Shown: piece after piece, positions 18,014-27,487 of the stretch
Position numbering within the stretch: the stretch's first letter is position 1
Layout of the letters: the number at the start of each line of letters is the position of its first letter
NCBI RefSeq assembly: GCF_016743815.1
Contig: NZ_CP061035.1
Span: 560,501 to 624,500, forward strand
Reading direction: 5' to 3'
Length of the DNA: 64,000 nt
Source: Sphingomonas aliaeris
GTDB taxonomy: Bacteria; Pseudomonadota; Alphaproteobacteria; Sphingomonadales; Sphingomonadaceae
Translations under genes and position numbers: made by a program
The notes under the pieces: generated by a model
Told to the model about the DNA's origin: nothing
The model's database searches: none
What the model saw: only the letters and a program-made list of their open reading frames with translations

Positions 18014-19988
18014 CTGGTGGCCGGGCGCGGTCGCGATCATGGCGCTGTCGGCGCCTGCGGTGGCACAGGACCGCGTGGCGGATCCCGTCACCGACGCAGT
18101 CCGGACCGCCGCGCCGCTGCCTGGCCGTCCCGACGTGCCGAGCCCACCGCCCGAGGCGCAACTGGTGCCCGCCGCGCCCGCTGCGGTCGATCACCGCGCG
18201 CTGGAGCCGCAGCCCGTGGTGGAAGACCCGCTGGACGAGACCCTGCTGCCCGGACGTCGTCGCCCGGGGGCGGCGCGCGCGATCCTGCCCGACCGGGTGG
18301 TGCAGAACAATCCCGGCGCGGTCGGCGCCCCCGCGCTCGACACGTTCCCGACCGCCGACGTGCCGCTGCCCGATCGCTGGCGCCTGATCCGCGCATTGTG
18401 CCCGGACAAGACCTTCGTCGCGGTGCAGGCTATATGCCGGTCGACACGCGATCCGTATCACCAGAACATCCTGAAGGGCGACGTGCCGCTCGACCCGCAC
18501 AAGGTCCGTTGGCTGCCGATCCACGGCGAGGACTGGTTCGCGGTGCTGTCGGCGATCAGCGATACGGTGGTCGAGCCGCGATCCTTCCCGACGCCGGTTG
18601 GCGTGCAGACGACCAGTCGCCCCGGCAGCCTCGACGTCTTTGGCCGCGCGTCCAGCCTGCTCGTCGCGCAGACGTTCACCGCCTCCGCCTCGCTGATCAA
18701 GGGATCGACCGCGTTCAAGCCGCCGGAGATCGAATATCGGCTGACGCTGGCCTTCAACTACAATTATGCGCGAGTGAACGAACGCCGCATCCTGTTCGTC
18801 GAGCCATCGCGGGCCCCCAGCCGGCACGACGGCTTTATCGGGCTACAGGAAGCGTTCGTCGACTATCACCTGCGCAACGTGTCCGACCGCTACGATTTCG
18901 ATTCCGTGCGGATGGGGGTGCAGGGGTTCCAGGCGGACTTTCGCGGGTTCCTGTTCAACGACAACCAGCCGGGCGTGCGGCTGTTCGGCAATCGCGACAA
19001 TAATCGTTTCCAGTACAACATCGCGGTGTTCGGCCGGCTGGAAAAGGACACCAATTCGGGACTGAACGACATCGCGCAGACGCCGCGGCGCGACATCGTC
19101 GTGATCGCCAACGTCTATCGGCAGGACCTGCCGGTGCCGGGGTTCACCAGCCAGATATTGCTCGCCTATAACGGCAATCGCGAACGGCGCGGCGTCGAGA
19201 TCGACGATAACGGCTTCCCGGTGCGGCCCGCACTGCTCGGCGACCTGCGCGGCCGGGAATATGACGTCGGCTATATCGGATATAATGGCGATGGCCATTT
19301 CGGGCGCGTGAACCTGACCGTGTCGGGTTATCTGGCGCTCGGGCAGGACCGGAACAGCTTCTTCACCGGGCGCCCGGCACAGATCCGCGCTTTCTTCGCG
19401 GCGGCCGAGCCGTCCTATGACATCGATTGGCTGCGGTTGCGCGCATCGGCGCTGTTCGCCAGCGGCGATTCCGACCCGTACGACAATACCGAATCCGGCT
19501 TCGACGCGATCGTCGAGAATCCGATCTTCGCGGGCGCAGACACCAGCTACTGGATACGCCAGTCGATCCCGTTCGCAGGTGGCGGGCGCGCCGTGGGTAT
19601 CAACGGACGCAACGGAATCCTCGCGTCTTTGCGGTCGTCCAAGGACCAGGGACAATCGAACTTCAACAATCCGGGCACGATGCTGCTCGGGGTGGGGGCG
19701 GATGCCGACCTGACACCGGAGGTGCGCGTCTCCGGCAACCTCAACCATCTGTGGTTCCAAACGACGGAGACGTTGCAGGCGCTGCGATCCGAGGGATCGA
19801 TCCCCACTGCGATCGGATGGGACCTGTCGGCCGCCGCGACGTGGCGGCCGCGCATGACGCAGAACATCGTCTTTCGTCTGTCGGGCGCGCTGTTGCAGGC
19901 CGGGCGCGGCTTTACCGATCTTTTCACGCAAAGCGGCGGCAGCGGCCGCTTTCATTCCGTCCTGGCTAATGCGATCGTGACATTCTGA
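17994..19988 (+). CDS. Outer-membrane beta-barrel protein
   Basis: 664 residues: signal peptide (AVAQ cleavage near residue 25), a Pro-rich periplasmic segment to about residue 130 containing two cysteines, then a long series of alternating aromatic/polar strands ending in the terminal Phe typical of barrels (NAIVTF). Length is in the range of large porins that sheath multiheme cytochromes, but I recognise no specific MtrB/PioB signature. It overlaps the lipoprotein stop by 20 bp and the next cytochrome start by 1 bp, so it is made with two multiheme cytochromes. Inference: barrel of a porin-cytochrome conduit; an ordinary porin for a cytochrome substrate is an alternative. Confidence 0.65.
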   Translation: MPVRENSWWPGAVAIMALSAPAVAQDRVADPVTDAVRTAAPLPGRPDVPSPPPEAQLVPAAPAAVDHRALEPQPVVEDPLDETLLPGRRRPGAARAILPDRVVQNNPGAVGAPALDTFPTADVPLPDRWRLIRALCPDKTFVAVQAICRSTRDPYHQNILKGDVPLDPHKVRWLPIHGEDWFAVLSAISDTVVEPRSFPTPVGVQTTSRPGSLDVFGRASSLLVAQTFTASASLIKGSTAFKPPEIEYRLTLAFNYNYARVNERRILFVEPSRAPSRHDGFIGLQEAFVDYHLRNVSDRYDFDSVRMGVQGFQADFRGFLFNDNQPGVRLFGNRDNNRFQYNIAVFGRLEKDTNSGLNDIAQTPRRDIVVIANVYRQDLPVPGFTSQILLAYNGNRERRGVEIDDNGFPVRPALLGDLRGREYDVGYIGYNGDGHFGRVNLTVSGYLALGQDRNSFFTGRPAQIRAFFAAAEPSYDIDWLRLRASALFASGDSDPYDNTESGFDAIVENPIFAGADTSYWIRQSIPFAGGGRAVGINGRNGILASLRSSKDQGQSNFNNPGTMLLGVGADADLTPEVRVSGNLNHLWFQTTETLQALRSEGSIPTAIGWDLSAAATWRPRMTQNIVFRLSGALLQAGRGFTDLFTQSGGSGRFHSVLANAIVTF

Positions 19989-22900
19989 TGCTCCGCCTGC
20001 TGACTCTCCGCTGGTTGCGGCTTTTGCTGGCGATGTTCGCGATCGGTCTCGCCGCGCCGGCGCTGCTGGCGTCCGATGCGGAAAAGCCCCATGCCATCAC
20101 CTATGCCGTAACCCCGCCCGCGCCCGCCAGCCAGACGCCGGCCGATGCAGCGTCGAAGAGCGCCGGGTGCATCGGATGCCATACGGCGTCGGATGCGGCA
20201 TCGATGCACCGCAGCCAGGCGGTCATCCTGGGTTGTGTCGACTGTCACGGCGGCGATGCGGGGGTGAAGGTCGCATCCGGATTGTCCGCCAAGGATGCCG
20301 CCTATGTCGCGGCGCGCGACCGGGCGCACGTCCTCCCGCGCTATCCGCGCAGCTGGAACTGGCCGTCATCGGCCAATCCGAAACGATCGTACACGCTGAT
20401 CAATCGCGAGGCGCCGGAATATATCCGCTTCGTGAATCCGTCCGACAATCGCGTGTCGCGGCTGGCCTGCGGTGCGTGCCATCTGGAGATCATCGAAGCG
20501 GCCGAGCGGTCGCTGATGGCGACGGGGGCGATGCTCTGGGGCGGTGCCGCGTACAATAACGGCATCGCACCGTACAAGACGTACAAGTTCGGCGAAGCGG
20601 TTACCGCCGACGGACGTCCGGCGATGCTGTTGTCGCCCGGCACGCCGCCGGGCACGGTGACGCCCGGACAGGCGGCGCGCGGTGCGCTGCCGCAACTGTA
20701 TCCCCTGCCGACCTGGCAGGTGACGCCGCCGTCCGACGTCTTCCGCGTGTTCGAGCGCGGCGGCCGCAACATCGGGACGCAATTCGCCGAGATCGGCCTG
20801 CCGAACCCCAGCGGCAGTATCCAGCGTCTGGAGGAACCCGGCCGGCCCGACCTGAAGCAATCCAATCGCGGCCCCGGTACCGGCCTGCGCGTCGCGATCC
20901 CGGTGTTGAACATCCACAAGACGCGCCTGAACGATCCCTTCACGACGATGATGGGAACCAACGATCAGCCCGGCGACTATCGCTCGTCCGGCTGCGCGAG
21001 CTGCCACGTCGTCTATGCCAATGATCGCGATCCGAAGCATTCGCTCGGCTGGGCGCGATATGGCCGCGACGGACAGACCGCGACGGTCGATCCGACGATC
21101 GCCAACCTGATGGAGCGCGCCGCCGCCGATCTGCACGGCGGGCACGATGCGGCACCCGTGGGGCATCCCGTCGGCGCGGTGAAGGAAAGCGGCCACCCGG
21201 TCGAACACGCCTTCACGCGCGCGATCCCGACCGCGCAATGCATGAACTGCCACATGCATCAGCCGAACATCTTCCTGAATTCCTATCTCGGCTACACGAT
21301 GTGGGATTACGAATCCGACGCGCCGCTGATGTGGCCGGAGAAGCAGCGATTCCCGAGCGCCGCGGAAACGCGTGCGATCAACGATCGCAACCCGGAAGCG
21401 GCGGCGGCACGCGGCAAATGGGGCGACGTCGATTTCCTGCGCCAGGTTCATGACGACGTGAATCCGAAGGCGAAGGATACGCAGTTCGCGGATTATCACG
21501 GTCACGGCTGGAATTTCCGCGCCGTGTACAAGCGCGATCGCGAGGGGCATCTGCTTGACGCAAACGGCAACCGCGTGGCGAATGACGACCCCGAGAAGTT
21601 CGCGCTGAAGACCAGCCCGCAATTCGCGCCGGTCGGCGAACAGAAAGGCAAGGCGGTCCACCTGATGGACATCCATGCCGAAAAGGGCATGCAATGCGCC
21701 GACTGCCATTTCGCGCAGGACAGCCACGGCAATGGCCTGATCTACGGCGAAGTCGCCAATGCGGTCGAGATCGGGTGCAAGGATTGCCACGGTACCGCCG
21801 ATGCCTATCCGACGCTGCGCACGTCCGGCCCGGCCGCGCGTCCGGGGGGCACCGATCTGTCGTTGCTGCGGAACCCGGACGGACAGGCGCGGTTCGAATG
21901 GAGCACCGACGCGGGCGGACGCAGGCTGTTGACGCAACGATCGCTGGTGGATCCAAAACTGTCCTGGCCGGTCAAGCTGGTGAAGAATTCCGTCGACCGC
22001 GCCAGCCCGGAGTTCAACGCCAAGGCGGCGCGCGCGAAGCTGATGGGGCGCGACGGACCGGACACGGGCGTCTACGGCTTCGGCCCCGGCATCCCCGCCG
22101 AAGCGCGGGCGCACGCACCGGACAAGGTCGCATGCTTTAACTGTCATCTTTCCTGGACCACCTCGTGCGGTGGATGTCACCTGCCGATCGAGGCGAACTG
22201 GAAGACGACCAGCCAGAAATACGAGGGTGAGGAAACGCGCAATTTCGCGACCTACAACCCCCAGGTCGCGCGCGACGACATGTTCCAGCTCGGCATTCAC
22301 ATGACGACGAAGGGCAATCAGGTCGCGCCGGTCCGCTCGACCTCCGCACTGGTGCTGTCGTCGACGAACCTCAACAGGGAACGCATCTACGTCCAGCAGC
22401 CGCCGATCTCCGCCGTCGGCTTCTCCAGCCAGGCCTTTGCGCCGCATTTCCCGCACACCGTGCGCACCACCGAGACGAAGACGTGCAGCGACTGTCACCT
22501 GTCGGCCGCGGACGACAACAATGCGATCATGTCGCAGCTGCTGCTGATGGGCACGGGCACCGTCAATATCGTCGGGCTGAATGTATGGGTCGGGCTGGAC
22601 ACGGGGATCGAAGCGGTGCGGGTGACCGAATGGGACGAGCCGCAGACGGTGTTCGGTTCCTACCTGCATCGCTATGCCTATCCCGAATGGTACAAGCTGC
22701 ACGTCGATCGCAACAAGCGCGAGCTGATCGACTGGACGCGCGGGCGGACCTTCGACGGCAAGTTGTCGGGCGAGCGGAATGCCAAGGAGGACATCCGCAA
22801 CGTCACGCAGGCGACGGACGGCGCGGCGCGCTGCGTCCAGTTGCGCGGCGAATATCTTTACGTCGCCGAAGGGAAAGGCGGCTTCCAGGTCTATGACGTG

Positions 22901-23977
22901 GCGTCGATCGCGAACAAGGGCGTGTCCGACCGCATCCTGAAGGGACCGTTCTCGTCGCTGGGGCACCGCACCGGGATCGCATCGCGCAACGCGACCTGCA
23001 TAGCGCTGCCGACGACGCAGCCGATCAACCCGCTGCGGAACACGCCGGCGATGCGATCGATGAACCAGGAACAGCCGTTCGATGCGATCTACCATTATGC
23101 CGCGGTGGTCGATGCGGAGGAGGGGCTCATCCTCGTCAATATCGACACGATGGCGGACGGCGAACCGCGCAACAATTTCCTGAAGCGCGCGGTGACGTGG
23201 AACCCGAAGGGCGTGCTGAACAACGCGCGGCACGTCCTGCTGGCGGGGCATATCGCGTATGTCACGACGCCAGACGCGCTGGTGACGGTGGATCTGGCCG
23301 ATCCGCTGCATCCCGTGCTGGCCGCAACGGTGGCGTTGAAGGACGCGCGGGCGAGTGCGATCCAGTTCCGGTACCTTTGGGTAACGACGGCCGAGGGCCT
23401 GCGCGTGCTGGACGTCACGCAGATGCGCAAGCCGCGGCTGCTGCCGGCGGTGGTGCCGCTGGCCGATGCGCGGCGCGTCTATGTCGCGCGCACCTATGCC
23501 TATGTCGCGGCGGGGCGTGACGGCCTGGTGATCGTCGACATCGTCCGGCCGGAAGCGCCGCGCGTCTACCTGCGCGAGACGTTCGGTGGCCGGATGACAG
23601 ATGCATCGGACGTGATCATCGGCGCGACGAATGCGTCGTCCTTCGCCTATGTCGCGGACGGCACGGGCGGATTGAAGGTGATCCAGCTCGTCTCGCCGCA
23701 GAGCCAGCCGAACTTCTACGGATTCTCGCCGGAACCGAAGCCCGAACTGATCGCATGGGCACGCACGCCGAGCCCGGCCTGGGCATTGTCGCGCGGACTC
23801 GACCGCGATCGCGCGGTGGACGAGACGGGCGGGCAGATGGCCGTGTTCGGGCGGCTGGGATCGCGGCCGTTTACCCGGCCGGAAATGGAGCGCCTGTTCC
23901 TCAACCGCCGCGGGATGCCGTGGAAGGTCACCGACCGTGCCGACCTGTCCTTCTGGGTGCCGTCAGCCGCCCGGTGA
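19988..23977 (+). CDS. Decaheme cytochrome c fused to LVIVD-type beta-propeller
   Basis: 1329 residues with an export signal (about 8-28). Ten CXXCH haem motifs lie at about 61, 83, 161, 336, 418, 570, 597, 716, 727 and 832. Residues ~930-1230 contain repeats with cores such as LVTVDLADPLHPVL, LRVLDVTQMRKPRL and LVIVDIVRPEAPRV, the LVIVD repeat that builds a propeller. It overlaps the barrel gene by 1 bp. A surface or periplasmic location is likely. The propeller may bind a substrate, a polymer or the barrel. Its 3' end overlaps the convergent phosphodiesterase gene by 15 bp. Confidence 0.88.
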   Translation: MLRLLTLRWLRLLLAMFAIGLAAPALLASDAEKPHAITYAVTPPAPASQTPADAASKSAGCIGCHTASDAASMHRSQAVILGCVDCHGGDAGVKVASGLSAKDAAYVAARDRAHVLPRYPRSWNWPSSANPKRSYTLINREAPEYIRFVNPSDNRVSRLACGACHLEIIEAAERSLMATGAMLWGGAAYNNGIAPYKTYKFGEAVTADGRPAMLLSPGTPPGTVTPGQAARGALPQLYPLPTWQVTPPSDVFRVFERGGRNIGTQFAEIGLPNPSGSIQRLEEPGRPDLKQSNRGPGTGLRVAIPVLNIHKTRLNDPFTTMMGTNDQPGDYRSSGCASCHVVYANDRDPKHSLGWARYGRDGQTATVDPTIANLMERAAADLHGGHDAAPVGHPVGAVKESGHPVEHAFTRAIPTAQCMNCHMHQPNIFLNSYLGYTMWDYESDAPLMWPEKQRFPSAAETRAINDRNPEAAAARGKWGDVDFLRQVHDDVNPKAKDTQFADYHGHGWNFRAVYKRDREGHLLDANGNRVANDDPEKFALKTSPQFAPVGEQKGKAVHLMDIHAEKGMQCADCHFAQDSHGNGLIYGEVANAVEIGCKDCHGTADAYPTLRTSGPAARPGGTDLSLLRNPDGQARFEWSTDAGGRRLLTQRSLVDPKLSWPVKLVKNSVDRASPEFNAKAARAKLMGRDGPDTGVYGFGPGIPAEARAHAPDKVACFNCHLSWTTSCGGCHLPIEANWKTTSQKYEGEETRNFATYNPQVARDDMFQLGIHMTTKGNQVAPVRSTSALVLSSTNLNRERIYVQQPPISAVGFSSQAFAPHFPHTVRTTETKTCSDCHLSAADDNNAIMSQLLLMGTGTVNIVGLNVWVGLDTGIEAVRVTEWDEPQTVFGSYLHRYAYPEWYKLHVDRNKRELIDWTRGRTFDGKLSGERNAKEDIRNVTQATDGAARCVQLRGEYLYVAEGKGGFQVYDVASIANKGVSDRILKGPFSSLGHRTGIASRNATCIALPTTQPINPLRNTPAMRSMNQEQPFDAIYHYAAVVDAEEGLILVNIDTMADGEPRNNFLKRAVTWNPKGVLNNARHVLLAGHIAYVTTPDALVTVDLADPLHPVLAATVALKDARASAIQFRYLWVTTAEGLRVLDVTQMRKPRLLPAVVPLADARRVYVARTYAYVAAGRDGLVIVDIVRPEAPRVYLRETFGGRMTDASDVIIGATNASSFAYVADGTGGLKVIQLVSPQSQPNFYGFSPEPKPELIAWARTPSPAWALSRGLDRDRAVDETGGQMAVFGRLGSRPFTRPEMERLFLNRRGMPWKVTDRADLSFWVPSAAR

Positions 23978-24850
23978 CGGGGCCAAGGACGGTACGGGCC
24001 GCTCTGCCAGCATCTCGCGGACCATCGGTTGCAGCGCCGGGGTATAGCGCGCTACCACCGGGCCGCCGCCGACCGTCTCGAAATGGGTGAGCATGTCGGT
24101 GCCGTCCCAGAGATGCAGCGCGAAACCGGGCGGGGTCGCCGCGATCATCGCGCGGTCGTCGGGCATATCCGCGTCGATCGGCCGCAGGTCCAGCGCCACT
24201 TCGGGCGCGCAGGACGGCGCGATCAGCAGCGGGACGCCGCACCACGTCGTGGCGACGGGCCGGTGGATGTGCCCGGCCAATATCCCGACGATGTTCGTCC
24301 GGCCGCGCACGACCGCCGCCAGCCGTGCGACCCACGGTTCGCGGGGATCGGTGTCCATCCACGCTATCCCGACCGGTCGTGGCGGATGGTGGAGCAGGAT
24401 CAATGTCGGGCGATCGGGCGCGGCGTCCAGCCGATCCCGCAGCCATGAAGCGCGCGCATCGCAGAACGCGCCGCCGTGGCGTGCCTCGTCCAGCGTATCC
24501 AGTGCGACGATGCGCAGCCCGTCATGATCGACGCTGTATTGGACGAAGCCGGCGTCCAGCGCATGATCGGGAAAGACCGTTGTGAAGGCGTCGCGGCGAT
24601 CATGGTTGCCGAGCAGCAGATGGACCGGCATCGCAAGCGGCGACAGCGCGTCGCGAACGCGTTCGTAGGACCCGGTATCGCCCCGGTCGGTCAGGTCGCC
24701 GGTCACCACGACGAGGTCGGGGGCCGGGCGCAAGGCCGCCACGGCCTCGACCACCGTACGCAACCGGTGCGCGTTCGGTTCGTCGGCATCGCCGGGCACG
24801 AAGCCCAGATGCAGGTCGGTGATCTGCGCTATCAGCAGCGGGGCGGTCAT
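23963..24850 (-). CDS. Calcineurin-like phosphodiesterase (CpdA/Icc type)
   Basis: 295 residues. All metallophosphoesterase motifs are present in order: DLHLG, GDLTD, GNHD, HHPP and GHIH. Layout and length match class III cyclic nucleotide phosphodiesterases (CpdA/Icc). ATG at 24850 overlaps the FHA-cytochrome stop (ATGA), so it is the fourth gene of the operon that starts with the cyclic-nucleotide-binding oxidoreductase. It is a plausible off-switch for a cyclic nucleotide sensed by that protein; a different phosphoester substrate is possible. No signal peptide, so cytosolic. Confidence 0.82.
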   Translation of the reverse strand: MTAPLLIAQITDLHLGFVPGDADEPNAHRLRTVVEAVAALRPAPDLVVVTGDLTDRGDTGSYERVRDALSPLAMPVHLLLGNHDRRDAFTTVFPDHALDAGFVQYSVDHDGLRIVALDTLDEARHGGAFCDARASWLRDRLDAAPDRPTLILLHHPPRPVGIAWMDTDPREPWVARLAAVVRGRTNIVGILAGHIHRPVATTWCGVPLLIAPSCAPEVALDLRPIDADMPDDRAMIAATPPGFALHLWDGTDMLTHFETVGGGPVVARYTPALQPMVREMLAERPVPSLAPSPGG

Positions 24851-26628
24851 CGCTTCGACAGTCGCAGCGCGGCGAAGTCGTGGCGTGGGCCAGGGCTCTG
24901 GTTCGGGGGTGATACGGCAGCGATCGTTCCGGTCTCCTGATGATAGACATGGCACGTCGCACAGATGGACTTTATCTGTCCGCGCGCGGGATCCGCCCCA
25001 GCGTGACAGGTCCGGCACTCGGCGATCTTGGGCATCAGCAGGTCGCTCGCGCTGTTCGAGGTCGGCGCGGCGTGGCATGTGGCGCACGTCGCACTGGCAT
25101 GCGGGCGATGATCGAACAAAGCGTGCGGCATATAGTTCTTCTGCTGGACGACCGGCGCGATACGGAAGTTCAGGCTGCCGCCCGCGGCGGGCGGTACCAC
25201 CTTGTGGCAATCGTAACAGGCCCCGCCCGGTGAGAAGACCGCGCGGATCGATCGTTCCGCTGCATTGCCGCGGTTGGCCATGGCGCGGCCATAGGTCGCA
25301 GACAGGCTGGCGGCCACGAAGTCGCCCGGACGGCGGCGGCCGCTGTCGATCGCGCCGGGGCGGGAGGGGCCATGCAGCGCGAAAAAGTCCCGCAGCTCCG
25401 CCACCACCTGACGCGGGTCGCCGTGACGCAAGGTGCGCACCGTGCCGTCCGATCGGGCGAAGGCAAGGCTGTGGCACGACTGGCAATTCGCCTCCATCGA
25501 CACCGGGCGGAACCCGCCCTCGGCATCGCGGCTATGGCAGTCGGTGCATCCCAATTCGCCGGTCTTGCCCTGGCGCTGTGCCATGCGTGCGACCGCGTTG
25601 GTGGTCGACAGATGCAGCGCGTGCGGGAAGGTCAGGCCGTTATCCTGTTTGGGACGGCGATCCAGCGAGACTCGGCGAAGCGTTGCGGGTGTCCCCGCAT
25701 CGGCGATGGTCGGGCGGAATTGCGGATGGGCCGCGGCAAAATCGTGCGCGTCGCCAAACGGCGTGTCGGGCAGTCGTTCCTTCAGGCCGCCGTGGCAGTC
25801 GGCGCAGAAGCGCTGTGGCGTCGGCGCCATCGCCGTCGCGCCTTGATGTTCGGTATGGCAGTCGACGCAGCGGCCGGGCGGGCGATTGAACGCGGCCGAG
25901 ATCGATCGTTGCAATCGACCCTCCAGACCGGGAATCGGCGATGCCTTGGCCAGTCGCGCCGGCGCGGCATGATCGTGCGTGTCGGTGTGGCATGATCGGC
26001 AACCGCTGTCCTGCACCGCGACGAACGCGGCCTGGTGGCACGCCTTGCAGTTCTTCTCCAGACCGGCATGCGCCTGGGACAATTTGCCGGGCGACCAGGC
26101 CGCATCCGCCTGCGCCGCGCCGGCCGCGGATGGCGGCGCATAGAAGGAGCGGATCGGCCAGACCAGAAACGCCGCGAGGATGAGGATCGCGAGAACCCAG
26201 GCAGTCGCGCGTCGCGGCGGCGCGATCTTCCTGAGCGAGAACAGCGTCTTTTCGTCATCGGCGATCGCCGCGCCAGATACGTCGCCGATCCGCTCGATCC
26301 GGATCAGCGTGTCGCCGGCATCGTCGCGCCCGATCGCCAGACGGTGCGCGCCGAGCAGCACTTCACCGCCGGCGGTCAGCGATATCGTGGCCTGCTGCGT
26401 CGACCGGCCATCGACCTCGAACGGCATCTCCGCCAGCGCGGTGACCTCCACCCGATCGTCGCCTTTCCGTTCGATCGCGGCGTGAAGCAGCGCCAGCTGG
26501 AGGTCGGGAAGGTGGATGTCGCAGGTCGGCGCGCGACCGATCGTCAGCCGGTCGGCGTCGATCCGCAGGCTGCGGACGATCTCCCGACCGTTGGCGGCGC
26601 GCGAGGCGGTCCGGATGACGAACGTCAT
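24847..26628 (-). CDS. FHA domain - transmembrane helix - decaheme cytochrome fusion
   Basis: 593 residues. FHA-like domain at 1-115 (LTIGRAPTCDIHLPD at 28-42), one membrane helix (about 143-160), then a periplasmic region with ten CXXCH motifs at about 194, 210, 254, 275, 361, 382, 471, 515, 538 and 556. The FHA keeps the Gly-Arg pair and the later His, but the Ser-Arg of the usual SRxH motif is replaced (LALLHA), so phosphothreonine binding may be altered. Topology puts the FHA in the cytosol and haems in the periplasm. Seven bases downstream of the membrane protein gene. Likely the periplasmic electron acceptor of the complex. Confidence 0.88.
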   Translation of the reverse strand: MTFVIRTASRAANGREIVRSLRIDADRLTIGRAPTCDIHLPDLQLALLHAAIERKGDDRVEVTALAEMPFEVDGRSTQQATISLTAGGEVLLGAHRLAIGRDDAGDTLIRIERIGDVSGAAIADDEKTLFSLRKIAPPRRATAWVLAILILAAFLVWPIRSFYAPPSAAGAAQADAAWSPGKLSQAHAGLEKNCKACHQAAFVAVQDSGCRSCHTDTHDHAAPARLAKASPIPGLEGRLQRSISAAFNRPPGRCVDCHTEHQGATAMAPTPQRFCADCHGGLKERLPDTPFGDAHDFAAAHPQFRPTIADAGTPATLRRVSLDRRPKQDNGLTFPHALHLSTTNAVARMAQRQGKTGELGCTDCHSRDAEGGFRPVSMEANCQSCHSLAFARSDGTVRTLRHGDPRQVVAELRDFFALHGPSRPGAIDSGRRRPGDFVAASLSATYGRAMANRGNAAERSIRAVFSPGGACYDCHKVVPPAAGGSLNFRIAPVVQQKNYMPHALFDHRPHASATCATCHAAPTSNSASDLLMPKIAECRTCHAGADPARGQIKSICATCHVYHQETGTIAAVSPPNQSPGPRHDFAALRLSKR

Positions 26629-26635
26629 GCGCGCC

Positions 26636-27487
26636 TCACCAGTAGAAGAACACGGAGACGATATGCGCGGCCAGCGCCGCGATCAGCGCGATCGTCACGG
26701 GAACATGCACGTACAGCCATATCTCCAGAAGCGCGCGCAGCCTGAGATGCTGTTGGATCTGCCGAAGCATCTCCAGCTTGCGGCCCAGCAGGATTTCGGC
26801 GCGAACGGAGGCGGCGTCGCTGGCGTCCAGTCGTTCGCGTGCGAGCCACGTGGCACCGCGGCGCTCGCGCCCGGACAAGCGGGCCCAGAGGCCGGATGCG
26901 AAGGCATCCTCTGCCAGCGCACCGACGATCAGCGCCGCATTCGCGCCTTCGAGCGGTTGCGCCGCGTCGTTCAATTGCCGATCGATCGACCGCAGATTGT
27001 CGAGCATCTGCGTCTCGGTCAGTTCACCGCGATTGTCCGACAGCATGCGCGGCAACAGGCTGTAGACGACGACCCCGAACATGCCCGACGCGATCACCAG
27101 CACCATCAGCGCATAGGCCAGGGTATGGACGTTCCATCCCAGCTGGAATCCGGTGTGCAGCGTACCGATGACGAGCAGCGTCAGTCCCAGATAGACGTGC
27201 GCCGACGTCCATGCCTTCAAAGACCATGCATTGCGCGTCATGGTGCGCTTGCGGATGCCCAAGGCGGTCAGCCACAGGATCAGCAGGGCGCCGATCGTGC
27301 CCAGCGTGTAGCCATACCAGGTCCCCCCGTTCGGCCGCGGATCGGGGTCGTGGAACAGATATACCGCAATCGCCGCGATCGCCGCGACGGCACCGATCTT
27401 CGCCCAGCGGAACTGCGCGTGACGCAGATATCCTTCGTGACGGAAGGCCTTCACGCGATCGGTCTGTCGTCCCCCCGCCATCGCCAT
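26636..27487 (-). CDS. Cytochrome b-like integral membrane protein
   Basis: 283 residues with hydrophobic segments at about 28-45, 56-75, 95-112, 118-140 and 255-280, and several membrane histidines (one in HVYLGL, two in the HTGFQLGW/NVHTLAY region and one near the C-terminal SVFFYW end) that could ligate b haem. A soluble helical insert (about 145-250) splits the membrane part. ATG at 27487 overlaps the upstream stop (TGATG). Without correcting the frameshift at 27598 this gene looks fused to the oxidoreductase, which is an artefact. Likely quinone- or haem-mediated electron transfer from the Fe-S protein across the membrane. Confidence 0.72.
   Translation of the reverse strand: MAMAGGRQTDRVKAFRHEGYLRHAQFRWAKIGAVAAIAAIAVYLFHDPDPRPNGGTWYGYTLGTIGALLILWLTALGIRKRTMTRNAWSLKAWTSAHVYLGLTLLVIGTLHTGFQLGWNVHTLAYALMVLVIASGMFGVVVYSLLPRMLSDNRGELTETQMLDNLRSIDRQLNDAAQPLEGANAALIVGALAEDAFASGLWARLSGRERRGATWLARERLDASDAASVRAEILLGRKLEMLRQIQQHLRLRALLEIWLYVHVPVTIALIAALAAHIVSVFFYW

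Noticed and set aside
20366..23311. 981-codon minus-strand open frame
   Set aside because: Antisense to the decaheme-propeller gene; Arg/His-rich with no domain, an effect of high GC.
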